From positions 248,001-312,000 of the forward strand of contig NZ_JAVIFW010000003.1 of the NCBI RefSeq assembly GCF_031157275.1: 64,000 nt of DNA, written 5' to 3'. Shown in pieces: positions 1 through 8,946 of the stretch. The stretch is from Streptomyces sp. LHD-70. Its GTDB lineage: Bacteria; Actinomycetota; Actinomycetes; Streptomycetales; Streptomycetaceae. The notes under the pieces are model-generated. The model saw only the letters and a list, made by a program, of their open reading frames with translations, searched no databases and was not told the origin of the DNA. The stretch's first letter is position 1. Every line of letters starts with the position of its first letter. A program made the position numbers and the translations under genes.

Positions 1-3000
1 CGAAGGCCTCCGAGACCCAGTTCCCCGACTCGTTCGCCGCGGTCTTGGTGTGGTTCTTGGCTTCGTCCTCGCCCTGCTTTCCCCTCTTCTGGATCCTTCC
101 GTCGTTCTCCTTCTCCTCCGTCTTCGCCTTGTCGTCGGTCTTCTTCTCTTCGTCCTCGACGTCCGTACGGGCCTTCTTGTGGCGCTCCGACTTCTTCGTG
201 CCGAGCTTCTTGAGCTCCGCGTCCTGGTCCGTACGCCACGTGCCGCGCTCCGTCTTGACCTCGGCCTTGGCCTTCGCGCGCTCGTCCGCCTGTTCCCTGG
301 TGCTCTTCGCTACCTCAGTCTTGACCTGCCGCTTCTGCTTCTGCTCCGACGCGCGGAAACCCTGCTCCTTGGTCTTGCGCCCCTCGGACACGCCCTGCGC
401 GCCCTTGCTGAACGCCCCCTGGAACTCGGCCTTCCGGTCGTGTTCGGCCACCTTCGACGCGGCCTCCGCGGGCACCGCGCCCGTCGACGCCTTGCCCGTA
501 CGCACCCCGCCCTTGCCGGCCTCGCCGCCCGGCACCTTGGCCTTCAACTGCTCCTTGGGCGCGTCGGGGTAGACCTGGTCCTCGCCCATCGAGCGGCCGG
601 CGTCGTCCCGGCCGGTCTCGACCGCTTCCTGGCCCTTGCTGTCGACCGCCTCGCCCTGCTCGTTGGCCTTGTCGTCCGCGGCGCCCTTCATCTCCACGCC
701 CGGCGCCTGGCCCGACTTGGCCTCCTTGAGGGCATCGTCCCCCGTCGGCAGACCGGCGAACTTGGCGGCCAGTTTCTGCTCGTCCACCACGGGTTCGTCG
801 GCGCCGAAAACGCTCGCGATCCCGTTCACGAGCTTCCCGCCGACGAAGCCCAGGCCCATCATGAAGGTGTCCCAGCCGCCTGGCTCCTCCATCTTCTCGG
901 CGTCGATCTGGCCCTCGGGGTTCTTCGCTCCCTTGACCTCGGCCTTCTCGTCCTTGGGCGCGTCGGACTTCTTCGCCGCGTCCTCGTTGTACTGGGCGGG
1001 CGCGTCGGTCTTCGGCTTCCCCTCCAAGGTCTCCGGCGAGCCCGCCGGACGCTCGACGTTCGGCGGGGCCGAGGCGAGCTTCTTGTGCTCGTCGCCGACC
1101 GTACGGTCCACCGAACCGCCCACGCCGCCCATCGCCTCAAGTGCCCTGTGCGGCTTCAGTTTTGACGCCGACGACAGGCCGGCCTCCGGCGACACCTGGG
1201 ACAGGTTCGGGGCCGGGGGAGATTCCTTGCTCTTGCCCTTGCCGCCCCCGCCTCCCTTGGCACCGCCTCCGCCTCCGCCACCGCCGCCCGGCGTCTTGGG
1301 CGCAGGGGCCGCCTTGGGCGACGCGGACGCAGGTTCGTCCTTCGCGGCCGGCTCTTCCTTACGTGCCTTCGTCTCCTGGGCGGAACTCTTCGGCGGGTCC
1401 TTGGGCTCGGGCGCCGGCTCCTTGGGGGACGCCTTGGAGGCCGGGGTCTTCGTCTCCTTCGGCTCCTTCTCGGCCTGCGCTGAGCCTGACTCCTGCGCCG
1501 CCCCGGAACGCGACCCGGAATCCGTCCCCGACTCCGTCGAGCTGTTCGAGCCGCCGGTGACGTGTGAATCCCGTGCGGGGGACGGGGACTTGTCGTCCTG
1601 CTGCTTGCCGTCGGCCTGGCCCGCCGAGTCGCCGCCGCCCTGCTCGGCCTGGCCCTTGGACGCGGGGTCCGACTCCGACTTCTGCTGGCCGTCGTTCTTC
1701 TGCTCGTCCTTCTTCGGCTCCCCGCCCTTGCCGGCCGTCTCCGAGGCGGCCGCCGTACCGCCCGCCGCCTGCTGGGAACCCTTCTCCGGGGCAGCCCCCG
1801 CCTTGTCGCCTGCGGCCGGGGAGCCCTTCTCCTCCTTGGCCGCGGGCTCCTTGGCCTCGCCGCCGCCCTCCGTCTTGCCCGGCGCCTCCTGCGCCACACG
1901 CTGCGCGGCGGCCGGACCGGCCTTCGGGTCGGCCCCGTCCTTCGGGTCCTTCGACGGTGAGCCCGGACCGGGACGCTGGTCGGCGCCCTCCAGGCCCGCC
2001 CGCTCGTCGCTCTCGGGGCTGCCCTCCGTCTCGACCGACCGCTCGGGCTCCGCGGCTCCCTCCGCCTCCGCCTCCTCCGGTTCGGCCTCGGCCTGCTCGT
2101 CCTCGGCGTCCTCCGCGTCCCGCTCCGCCTGCACCTTGTCGGCCTTCGTCGGCGGCGGAGCGGGGAACGTCGGGGCCTGGGCCGTACTGGCCGAGCCGGG
2201 GCCGATCTTGTCGGCGGTGGGCACGCCGGACACGTCGAGGTCCTTCTCCGGCAGGAAGTCCTCCGGGGCCAGCTTGGTGTCCCAGGCGCTCTTCTCGGCG
2301 CCGCCGACGTCCACCTCGGAGTCGCTGCCCGACCCGAACGGGTCCTCGTCCGCCCGTTCCTCGTCGTCAAGGAAGTCCTGGTTGCGTACGGCGTCCAACC
2401 TGCTGGTCCTGCCGGGGAGTTGAGTGTCCCGGCCCGCCGCGGGAGAGCCCTCCGGCTGCTTCGCCCCGGCCTTGTCCTCCTGCTTCTCCTGCTGACCCGC
2501 GGCGAGCACGTCGGCCGCGCCGGGACGGTTCTTGGCGGCCGACTCCTCCTCGCTCTCGGCCTCCGCGGCCTGCTGCTCGGGCTGCTCCACGCCCTGCTCG
2601 CCGGCCTTCTCCCCCTTGCCGGCGTCGTCCTTGCCGCTCTTGCCGGAGCCGCTCTTGCCCGAGCCGTCCTTGTCGGAGCCGCCCTTCTCGGAGCCGCTCT
2701 GCTGGGAGTCCTGCGCGCCGGACTCCTGCTGCTCGCCGCCCTTGGAGACACCGCCCGACGTCTCCTGGTTGGGCGCCTCGGACTCCTGGGCCCCCTGCCC
2801 GCCGCCCTGCTCCTGCCGGCCGCCGGCCTGCTCCGGTGACCGTGAGCCGCCGCCGCTCTCCGTCCCGGAGCCCGGCCGCTCCTCCCGCTGGTCCTCTTCA
2901 CCGCCGCGCGGCGCATCCGCGCCCTGCGGGGTGCTCCCGCTCCGCGGCGTACCGCCGTTCTGCGGTGTGCTGCCCTGCGCGCCGTCCGCTACGGCACGGT

Positions 3001-3961
3001 CCTTCTCCGGGCCCGGCGCCGCGTCCGGCCGTTCCTCCTCGGCCTGCAACTCCGCGGCCGTCTCCTGCTCGGCGGTACGGTCGGCCCGCAACTCGCCCGC
3101 CGTGTCCGCCTCGACCGCCGGTGCGTCCTGCGCCGCCCACTCCGCCGAGTCGGCGCCCAGCTCGCCCTGCGCCTCGATCTCAGCGATGAAGTCGAGCACC
3201 CGGTCGTGCTCCGAGCCGAGCAGCCGGTTCTCCAGGCGTACGAGAACTTCGTCGACGAACTCCTCGGGCAGCCGGGCAAGCCGCCGACGGGTCCGCTTCG
3301 ACAGGTCCTCCGGGTCGCCGCGCAGCGAGCGCACCACGTCGTTCGCCAGGCGGTCCACCAGGGACGACGGGTCGATCTGCTCGGCGCGACTGCGGTCCGC
3401 GTCGACCGTCGCGTACCGCAGCCAGCCAGGAGTGCCCTGACCCTCCTCGACGTCGACGGCCGCCCCGTCCCCCTCGGCCCGCTCCGCCGACGAGGGTTCC
3501 ACCAGCGCCTGCGCCGCCGACTCCGCCTCCCGCTCGATCGCCTGCTGCGGCAGGCTCACCGCGCCCAGGTCGCGCCCGGCCCGAAGCGCACCCAGGCCGT
3601 GCGGGTTCTGCACCGTGTGCAGGAGCTCGTGCGCGAGCAGGCGGCGGCCCTCGTCCGTGCCGGGCCGGTACGCGCCCTCGCCGAAGAAGATGTCCTTGCC
3701 GACGGCGACCGCGTCCGCGCCGAGCAGGTCCGTGAGGGCGCCCGCGTCCCGGTCCGTGTGCAGGCGGACCTGGCTGAAGTCGTGGCCGAGCTGCTCCTCC
3801 AACTCCCGCCGCACGCCCACGTCGAGGGGCTGGCCCGCGCCGCTGACGATATTCTTCGGCTCGGGTGCGCGGTTCTTCGCGGACCGCTCCTTGCGTTTGC
3901 GGCGCCGCTCGGAAGCCGCCTGCTCGGCGGCCTGCGCGTCCTGCGATGCGGAAGTCGTCAC
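1..3961 (-). CDS. Giant DUF4157 (eCIS core domain) protein, partial at left edge
   Basis: More than 1,320 codons stay open from a GTG start to the window edge with no stop, so the C-terminus is missing. The start is set by a GGAGG seven bases upstream and by a GTGA overlap with the preceding 98-residue gene. Residues about 44-120 form a DUF4157 domain (starts near PLDVGVRRELEEQLG, ends with the zincin-like HELLH at about 111-115). The rest is almost entirely low-complexity: Glu/Lys/Gln/Gly/Ser-rich blocks, a run of glycines near residue 893, one short hydrophobic island near residues 1020-1050 (around FMMGLGFVGGKLVNG), then a Lys/Glu/Gln-rich tail. DUF4157 proteins are known hallmarks of eCIS loci; whether HELLH is catalytic is unknown. 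It could be an effector, a scaffold or a cargo-loading protein; its position after the ATPase gene supports an eCIS role. Confidence 0.85.
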   Translation of the reverse strand, partial: MTTSASQDAQAAEQAASERRRKRKERSAKNRAPEPKNIVSGAGQPLDVGVRRELEEQLGHDFSQVRLHTDRDAGALTDLLGADAVAVGKDIFFGEGAYRPGTDEGRRLLAHELLHTVQNPHGLGALRAGRDLGAVSLPQQAIEREAESAAQALVEPSSAERAEGDGAAVDVEEGQGTPGWLRYATVDADRSRAEQIDPSSLVDRLANDVVRSLRGDPEDLSKRTRRRLARLPEEFVDEVLVRLENRLLGSEHDRVLDFIAEIEAQGELGADSAEWAAQDAPAVEADTAGELRADRTAEQETAAELQAEEERPDAAPGPEKDRAVADGAQGSTPQNGGTPRSGSTPQGADAPRGGEEDQREERPGSGTESGGGSRSPEQAGGRQEQGGGQGAQESEAPNQETSGGVSKGGEQQESGAQDSQQSGSEKGGSDKDGSGKSGSGKSGKDDAGKGEKAGEQGVEQPEQQAAEAESEEESAAKNRPGAADVLAAGQQEKQEDKAGAKQPEGSPAAGRDTQLPGRTSRLDAVRNQDFLDDEERADEDPFGSGSDSEVDVGGAEKSAWDTKLAPEDFLPEKDLDVSGVPTADKIGPGSASTAQAPTFPAPPPTKADKVQAERDAEDAEDEQAEAEPEEAEAEGAAEPERSVETEGSPESDERAGLEGADQRPGPGSPSKDPKDGADPKAGPAAAQRVAQEAPGKTEGGGEAKEPAAKEEKGSPAAGDKAGAAPEKGSQQAAGGTAAASETAGKGGEPKKDEQKNDGQQKSESDPASKGQAEQGGGDSAGQADGKQQDDKSPSPARDSHVTGGSNSSTESGTDSGSRSGAAQESGSAQAEKEPKETKTPASKASPKEPAPEPKDPPKSSAQETKARKEEPAAKDEPASASPKAAPAPKTPGGGGGGGGGAKGGGGGKGKSKESPPAPNLSQVSPEAGLSSASKLKPHRALEAMGGVGGSVDRTVGDEHKKLASAPPNVERPAGSPETLEGKPKTDAPAQYNEDAAKKSDAPKDEKAEVKGAKNPEGQIDAEKMEEPGGWDTFMMGLGFVGGKLVNGIASVFGADEPVVDEQKLAAKFAGLPTGDDALKEAKSGQAPGVEMKGAADDKANEQGEAVDSKGQEAVETGRDDAGRSMGEDQVYPDAPKEQLKAKVPGGEAGKGGVRTGKASTGAVPAEAASKVAEHDRKAEFQGAFSKGAQGVSEGRKTKEQGFRASEQKQKRQVKTEVAKSTREQADERAKAKAEVKTERGTWRTDQDAELKKLGTKKSERHKKARTDVEDEEKKTDDKAKTEEKENDGRIQKRGKQGEDEAKNHTKTAANESGNWVSEAF

Positions 3962-4254
3962 CGTGCCACCTCCCCCCGCCCCGACAACCCCGAGTGCACC
4001 GCGCGCGCCAACTCCTGGCCCAGGCGGCGCGCCGACAACCCCGCGGACAGCGGCGGAAGCCCGGAAAGGGCATCCACGGACAACGCCCCGGACGCCGCGA
4101 GCGGCACGCCGTGCTCGCGTACGAGACGGGTCAACTCCCGTTCGAACGAGGCCGATACGCGCCCCGGGTCCACCCCTGGCCCGAAGCCGTCGAGGACCAG
4201 CTCGCCGATGTCCACTCGGATCTCGCGAGGTTCTCCTGTGCCGTTCACACCCAT
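3958..4254 (-). CDS. Small eCIS operon protein (98 aa), unknown function
   Basis: An ATG-started 98-residue frame (begins MGVNGTGEPREIRVDIGELV) lies between the AAA+ ATPase and the DUF4157 gene. It overlaps the ATPase end by 10 bases and shares a GTGA with the downstream start, so translation is probably coupled to both. The protein is soluble, with no signal peptide or membrane segment, and looks like a short alpha/beta domain: a hydrophobic strand (IGELVLDGF), then helices that end in an Arg-Leu-Gly-Gln-Glu segment. I do not recognise a named family. Tight overlap on both sides and coding bias like its neighbours argue that it is a real gene. A structural or chaperone role in eCIS assembly is inference from position only. 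Confidence 0.75.
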   Translation of the reverse strand: MGVNGTGEPREIRVDIGELVLDGFGPGVDPGRVSASFERELTRLVREHGVPLAASGALSVDALSGLPPLSAGLSARRLGQELARAVHSGLSGRGEVAR

Positions 4255-6281
4255 CCGCGGACCTCCGTCGGCGTCAAGGAGCGCTCCAGTTTCAGATACT
4301 CCGTACGGGCCGCCGCCAGCATGTGCCGCATCTGCAGCCGGTCGCCCTCCTCGGCGGCGAGGAACGCACCGGACAGGGCGATGTTGCGGATCGAGCCGCC
4401 CGCGACGGTGAGTTGGGCGAGGAGGGCCGGGTCGATGCCCTTCGTCGGGGTCTGTGGCGGCAGCACCCGGCGCCAGATCTCCGCGCGCTCGTGCTCGGCG
4501 GGGAACGGGAAGTCGACCACGAAGCGGATACGGCGCATGAACGCCGTGTCCAGGGCCTTCTTCATGTTGGTGGTGAGGATCGCCAGGCCCCGGTACGCCT
4601 CCATGCGCATCAGGAGGTAGCTGACCTCCAGGTTCGCGTACCGGTCGTGGCTGTCCTTGACCTCGCTGCGCTTGCCGAACAGCGCGTCGGCCTCGTCGAA
4701 CAGGAGGAGCGCGCCGCCGCGTTCGGCCGCATCGAAGACCTTGCGCAGGTTCTTCTCCGTCTCGCCGATGTACTTCGACACCACCTGCGACAGGTCGATG
4801 ATGAACAGGTCGAGGCCCAGTTCCTTCGCCATCACCTCGGCCGCGAGGGTCTTGCCGGTGCCCGAGCCGCCCGCGAACAGTGCGGTCACGCCGAGGCCGC
4901 GCCGCAGCGTCGCCGCGAAGCCCCACTCCTGGTGCACGGTCGCCCGCTGCCGTACGTGCGCCACGATCTCCCGGAGCACGCTCGTCTGCCGCTCGTGCAG
5001 CACCAGATCGCCCCAGCCCGCCTCGGGTTCGATACGGCGGCCCAGTTCGTCCATGCCGATCCTGGCCTCGTCGAGGGCGGCGTTCCAGGCGAGTCGCGCG
5101 GGGTCGGTCTCGTCGTCCGCGGTCAGCCCGGGCGTGTCGCGGCTGACGATCGATGCGGCCGTACGCACGACATGCGGCGGCAGCTGGAACTGGGCCACCA
5201 GGGAACGCAGTCCGTGTTCGTCGATGTCCGCCACCCCCTCGAACGCGCCCGCCCACAGGCCGAGTTGCTCCTCGTCGTCCAGGTGCGGCACCGTCACGCG
5301 TTCGCCGCGGGCCTGTTCCGTACGGCGCGGGTCGGGGCTGGACACCACCATCGGCACGGCCGCGCCCGCGAGGAACGCGTCGGTCGCCGCGTGCTGGTCC
5401 CGGTCCAACTCGCCGACCTCGACGAGGAGCGCCGCGGGCAGCAGGATCGCCTCGCGCTGCCAGAGCCGGGCGAGCCGGTCGCGCTCGGCGGCGTCCGTCG
5501 GGATGTCGTCGGCGGCCATCGCGTACAGGCCGAGCCCCGAACGCGCCGCCGCCGCTGCCGCGATGTCGGCGCGGCTGCGCAGGTCCCCGCCGACCACCTC
5601 GACGAGCATCGGCGTGTCGGGCCGCGCCCCCGCCGTCCACGCCCCGGAGAGCCGGCTCGCGGCCAGGTCGTACGACGGCGGCAGCGTGTCCGGCACGGGG
5701 GCGCGGCGCAGCTGGCCGTGCAGCCGGGCGTCCAGGTACGGCGAGTCGAGCAGGAAGTGCAGGATCCGCTCGTCGAGCCGGAGCCGGGAGGTCGTCAGCC
5801 GGGTCTCGTCCTCCAGGTCGAGCAGCCGCCAGCGCCGCAACGGCGCGACCGGCGTGAGCGCGCTCCAGTGCGGCTCGCCGAGCGCGGCGAGCGCGAGCGA
5901 GAACGTCGGGTACGCCCGCTCCGGATCCCCGCTCGCGGCGGCACACCGCGCGGCCGTGGTCGGGTCCAACTCCTGTGCGGCGGTGAGGAGTACGAGATCC
6001 CGCTCGAACGTGGAGAGCCCGAAGCAGGTGGCCAGCGCGGTGAGGGGCGCGGAGGCGGTGGGAACGGCCGGGGTGGTGTCGGGGAGCGGGGTTTCGGCAG
6101 GCTCGCTGGTTCGGTCCTTGTCCTCCCGCGTGTCGCGGCCGCTCGCCCGCTCCGCGTGCCCGTCGATGCGCGCCAGTACGCGGGCGATCTCGGCGGACAG
6201 CGGCAGCGCGCCGCCGCGTATGTGCGCCGAGTCGCCGCTGCCGCCCGCCGCCATGTCCTCACCTGCCCCGGAATTCGCCAC
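4245..6281 (-). CDS. AAA+ ATPase of the eCIS cluster (Afp15/Pvc15-like)
   Basis: 678 residues. An N-terminal region (about 1-440) contains the pattern typical of eCIS ATPases, such as FGLSTFERDLVLLTAAQELD. The C-terminal AAA+ core has Walker A GGSGTGKT near residue 468, Walker B LLLFDEADALFGKRSE near 520, and a downstream sensor region with MRRIRFVVDFPFP. Homologous ATPases sit in almost every eCIS locus and are needed for assembly or processing of the particle, probably in the cytoplasm. The gene starts 9 bases after the DUF4255 gene and overlaps the next gene, consistent with one transcript. Length and motif order are normal for the family. The family call is firm; the exact molecular role is not established. 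Confidence 0.9.
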   Translation of the reverse strand: MANSGAGEDMAAGGSGDSAHIRGGALPLSAEIARVLARIDGHAERASGRDTREDKDRTSEPAETPLPDTTPAVPTASAPLTALATCFGLSTFERDLVLLTAAQELDPTTAARCAAASGDPERAYPTFSLALAALGEPHWSALTPVAPLRRWRLLDLEDETRLTTSRLRLDERILHFLLDSPYLDARLHGQLRRAPVPDTLPPSYDLAASRLSGAWTAGARPDTPMLVEVVGGDLRSRADIAAAAAARSGLGLYAMAADDIPTDAAERDRLARLWQREAILLPAALLVEVGELDRDQHAATDAFLAGAAVPMVVSSPDPRRTEQARGERVTVPHLDDEEQLGLWAGAFEGVADIDEHGLRSLVAQFQLPPHVVRTAASIVSRDTPGLTADDETDPARLAWNAALDEARIGMDELGRRIEPEAGWGDLVLHERQTSVLREIVAHVRQRATVHQEWGFAATLRRGLGVTALFAGGSGTGKTLAAEVMAKELGLDLFIIDLSQVVSKYIGETEKNLRKVFDAAERGGALLLFDEADALFGKRSEVKDSHDRYANLEVSYLLMRMEAYRGLAILTTNMKKALDTAFMRRIRFVVDFPFPAEHERAEIWRRVLPPQTPTKGIDPALLAQLTVAGGSIRNIALSGAFLAAEEGDRLQMRHMLAAARTEYLKLERSLTPTEVRGWV

Positions 6282-6290
6282 GCCGCCGCC

Positions 6291-7328
6291 TCAGCTCTCC
6301 GTGTCCGAGCCGGTGCTGGTGCCGGTGCTGGTGCTGGTGCCGGTGCCGGTGCCGGTGCCGCTGTCCGAGTCCGTACCCGTGTCCGTGCCCGTGCCCGAGT
6401 CGGACTGCGCGCGCTTGCGGGTGCGGGGGCTACGGGACTCTCCGGACGTACGGGAACCACCGGTCGTACCGGAACCACCGGTCGTTCCGGAACCACCGGT
6501 CGTACGGGAGGAGGAAGCGGCCTTCTTCGCCGACCGCTTGGCCGGAGCCTTCGTCGGAGCATCAGCCTTGGCCGGGGCCTTCTTGGGCGTGTCGGACTCG
6601 TCCGGAGAGGCGCCGGGAACTTCGGCCTCGGGCGTGTCGGCGGCTGCCGGACCGGAAGGCGGTTCGGAAGACGGCTCGGGAGACGGCCCGGACATCCCCG
6701 GCCGTTCCGGCGCCCCCGGAGCCCCGAACGGCGCCACCCGTACGGTGTGCCGCTCCACCGGCCGCGGTGGCTGCGGCACTTCGCGCCCCTCGATGAAGAT
6801 CAGGGCCGCCTGGTACACCACGGACAGCGTGTACGGCGTCTGGTGCAGCATGCCCCACAGCTTGGACGTCTCGTCGATGTCCATGACCGTCGGCGTGAAC
6901 CGCACCCGCTGCACCGCCTCGGCCAGGTCGCTGCCCGCCAAGTACGGGCGCTCACCGGCGAGTTCGATGACATCGGCGGGAAGGACGGGTATCTCGTGCA
7001 GCGTCCGCACCACCGAACCGATCAGCCGCTGTCCGACGAGCTCGCTCTCCTCGCCGTACGCGCTGATCAGGAAGTGCACGTCGAGCGCGGCGGCGGGCCG
7101 CTTGAGGAGCGTGCCGTCCGAGGACCGCGTGGGCAGGTCGTTGTTCCGCTGCGAGGTGTTGGGCGTGACCTGGTACGGGAACACGGTGATCGTCGGTTCG
7201 GTCGGAGGGTCGGCCGGGGGTTTGCGCGGCTCGACCTTCACGGCCATGTCGATCTCGGGCTGCAGGTTGGCCTCGATGAGCAGGGCCAGGGCCTGGGTGA
7301 CGTGGGCGATGGCAAGTGCGTTGCTCAT
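6291..7328 (-). CDS. DUF4255 / Pvc16-type cap or tail-terminator protein with repeat tail
   Basis: 345 residues. Residues 1-180 match the DUF4255 family (start MSNALAIAHVTQALALLIEA; core ITVFPYQVTPN; later LWGMLHQTPYTLSVVYQAAL), which in Afp/PVC-type particles caps the sheath and tube at the distal end. The remaining half is not part of the family fold: a Pro/Ser/Ala-rich linker, a Lys/Ala segment, copies of GTTGGS, and a tail built of Gly-Thr, Ser-Thr and Asp-Thr dipeptides encoded by an in-frame hexamer repeat. The tail is probably disordered. The gene lies 64 bases after the upstream operon gene. Function is from family knowledge; the role of the tail is unknown. Confidence 0.88.
   Translation of the reverse strand: MSNALAIAHVTQALALLIEANLQPEIDMAVKVEPRKPPADPPTEPTITVFPYQVTPNTSQRNNDLPTRSSDGTLLKRPAAALDVHFLISAYGEESELVGQRLIGSVVRTLHEIPVLPADVIELAGERPYLAGSDLAEAVQRVRFTPTVMDIDETSKLWGMLHQTPYTLSVVYQAALIFIEGREVPQPPRPVERHTVRVAPFGAPGAPERPGMSGPSPEPSSEPPSGPAAADTPEAEVPGASPDESDTPKKAPAKADAPTKAPAKRSAKKAASSSRTTGGSGTTGGSGTTGGSRTSGESRSPRTRKRAQSDSGTGTDTGTDSDSGTGTGTGTSTSTGTSTGSDTES
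6302..6420 (-). repeat. Coding hexamer repeat for Gly-Thr/Ser-Thr tail
   Basis: On the plus strand the end of the DUF4255 gene reads as near-perfect tandem GGTGCC/GGTGCT units, followed by a looser GT-rich stretch. On the coding strand it encodes the alternating Gly/Ser/Asp-Thr tail. The period of six keeps the reading frame, so unit number can vary without frameshift. Confidence 0.7.
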
Positions 7329-7392
7329 GGGGTCGGTTCCTCGCGTCCCTCGTGCCCTACGGATTCCACCGTGCGTACGTCTACGGCGTCGT

Positions 7393-8136
7393 TCACTCGC
7401 GCCCCCGTGCCAGGTAGTCGGAGAGGTTCACCGTCGCCTCGCGCCGCTCCCGCGCGGCCGGGCGCCGGGCCGTGGGCGTCTGCCCCCCGGCGGTGACCTC
7501 AAGGCGCCCGATCTGCACCTGCACGACCTGCTCCGGGGGCTGCCCCCGGCGTCGCGCACCGCTCTGCCGTACGGCCTCCCGGGCCGCCGCCGTGTCGACG
7601 CCGCTGGGGCGCAGGGGAGTGGCGGGGCCGGGCGTGACGGTGCCGTCGGCGGCCGAGGGGTGGAGGGGCGCGGGCGTGTCGCGTCGTACTGCGGAACCGG
7701 CGTCGCTGTCCGTGTGGCGTGTCGCGTCCGGTACGGGCCGCAGCCGGGGCGCGGCGGCGGCCGCGGGGCGAAGGAGCGGCGCGGGGAGGGTGGCAGGGGC
7801 CGCCGGACGCGGTCCCTGCGCGGGCTCCGCCGCACGGTCCCGCTCCGTGCGGACGACGGTCCGCTCCCGCTCGGTCAGCTGCCGCACTTCGCGTACGAGC
7901 GGCCCCAACTCCCCGTCATGAGCGGCAGGTTGAGCTGATGGCGGCCACAGGGGTGCCGTCTCCTCCGGCTCCTCCGCGGCCCCGCGTACCGCCTCGACGC
8001 GCTCGAACGGACCGGTCAGGCGCGGCTGGACGCGTACGACACCGGGGCGCGCCGGAGCGGCCGGCCGGTGCCGGGCGAGCAGCCGGTCGAGGAAGTCGGG
8101 GGCAGGTTCGGGGGACGCCCCGGTGGAGTCGGTCAT
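7393..8136 (-). CDS. eCIS operon protein, Pro/Ala-rich linker protein (247 aa), unknown function
   Basis: The ATG start overlaps the stop of the upstream gene as ATGA, which decides it against earlier in-frame codons. The N-terminal ~70 residues contain a short amphipathic part (PDFLDRLLARHRP). The middle 120 residues are rich in Pro, Ala and Arg and likely disordered. The last ~45 residues are conserved-looking: VVQVQIGRLEVTA, a Pro/Arg linker, then VNLSDYLARGRE. Short proteins with a C-terminal IGRLEV and a final LSDYL segment recur in phage-like and eCIS baseplate neighbourhoods, but I cannot give a family name. No signal peptide and no membrane segment. A baseplate linker role is inferred from position between the Cys-pair protein and the cap protein. 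Confidence 0.7.
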   Translation of the reverse strand: MTDSTGASPEPAPDFLDRLLARHRPAAPARPGVVRVQPRLTGPFERVEAVRGAAEEPEETAPLWPPSAQPAAHDGELGPLVREVRQLTERERTVVRTERDRAAEPAQGPRPAAPATLPAPLLRPAAAAAPRLRPVPDATRHTDSDAGSAVRRDTPAPLHPSAADGTVTPGPATPLRPSGVDTAAAREAVRQSGARRRGQPPEQVVQVQIGRLEVTAGGQTPTARRPAARERREATVNLSDYLARGRE

Positions 8137-8885
8137 GGTGCACACAGCTCCAGGTAGTAGCGGCGCCGCAGCGGGCTGAGCGCCAGGATCTGGGGTTCGC
8201 TCCAGCCGTAGGCGGTGGCCAGGAGGTGGACGTCGAGGAGTACGTCTCGGGCCCAGGCGTCCAGTTCGGTCCACAGGTAGGAGGCGATGTCGAGTTCGGC
8301 GCGGGTTGCCGTGGCGCACTCGGGGCAGCTGATCGTGAGGTTCACGTCGGCGGCCGGGTCGGCGGCCTCGGCGGCCTCGGCGACGCGCCGCTCCAGCGCG
8401 GCGGGCAGCGAGTCGACGGGCAGGTGCTCCCCGTCACGTACGACCGCCGTCACGCAGCTGTGGAGCAGCGCACGCCGTGGGTCGGGCAGCCGGGCCGCCG
8501 CCGCCAGATCGGCGACGGCCGGCAGCCTGAACTCCACGTTCCAAGGGCCATCGGAGATGCTCAGGGCCCCGTCGTCGGCGGCCGGGGTGCGATCCGGGCC
8601 CGGCTCCAGGGAGCGCATGAACTCCCCGGCGTCCAGCTCCAGTTCGAGGTCCTCGCCACACGCCGAGCAGTCGAGCCGCACCTGCATCCGGTCCCCGAAG
8701 AGGGCCCGGCGCAGCGCGAACAGATCGGCCTCGCGCGCCCCGACGGGCAGCGCGAGCAGTGCCCCGCTGTCCCCGGCGAACTCCGGGCGCGCGATGCGGT
8801 GCAGGAGCAGGGCACGCCCGAAGCCGTCCTGCCCGAGCCCGGCCTCCCAGGTGGCCAGGAGGTCGGCGGCCTGTGTGCTCGCCAT
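8133..8885 (-). CDS. T4-like baseplate/hub-type eCIS protein with two CxxC pairs
   Basis: 250 residues. It begins with the pattern LLATWEAGLGQDGFGRALLLH, common to proteins encoded just after the tube gene in actinobacterial eCIS loci. Two Cys pairs are visible, CSACGEDLELELD at about 80-92 and CPECATATRAELD at about 190-202, spaced like two halves of one zinc site. The C-terminal third is helical (LATAYGWSEPQILALSPLRR), a motif also seen in phage T4-type baseplate hub or tape-chaperone proteins. It follows the tube gene by 78 bases, in which a hairpin lies. The family assignment is by resemblance from memory. Zinc binding is an inference from the Cys pairs. Confidence 0.7.
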   Translation of the reverse strand: MASTQAADLLATWEAGLGQDGFGRALLLHRIARPEFAGDSGALLALPVGAREADLFALRRALFGDRMQVRLDCSACGEDLELELDAGEFMRSLEPGPDRTPAADDGALSISDGPWNVEFRLPAVADLAAAARLPDPRRALLHSCVTAVVRDGEHLPVDSLPAALERRVAEAAEAADPAADVNLTISCPECATATRAELDIASYLWTELDAWARDVLLDVHLLATAYGWSEPQILALSPLRRRYYLELCAP

Positions 8886-8946
8886 GCCCGCCCCCGTTTC
8901 CGTACCGCGTCGCCCCGACTGTGCTGGTGGTGCCGTTTCCCCCGAA

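Noticed and set aside
3615..7496. Plus-strand open frame of about 1,290 codons over the eCIS genes
   Set aside because: It is an antisense shadow of several clear minus-strand genes and arises from high GC content; product is Arg/Pro/Gly-rich without domains.
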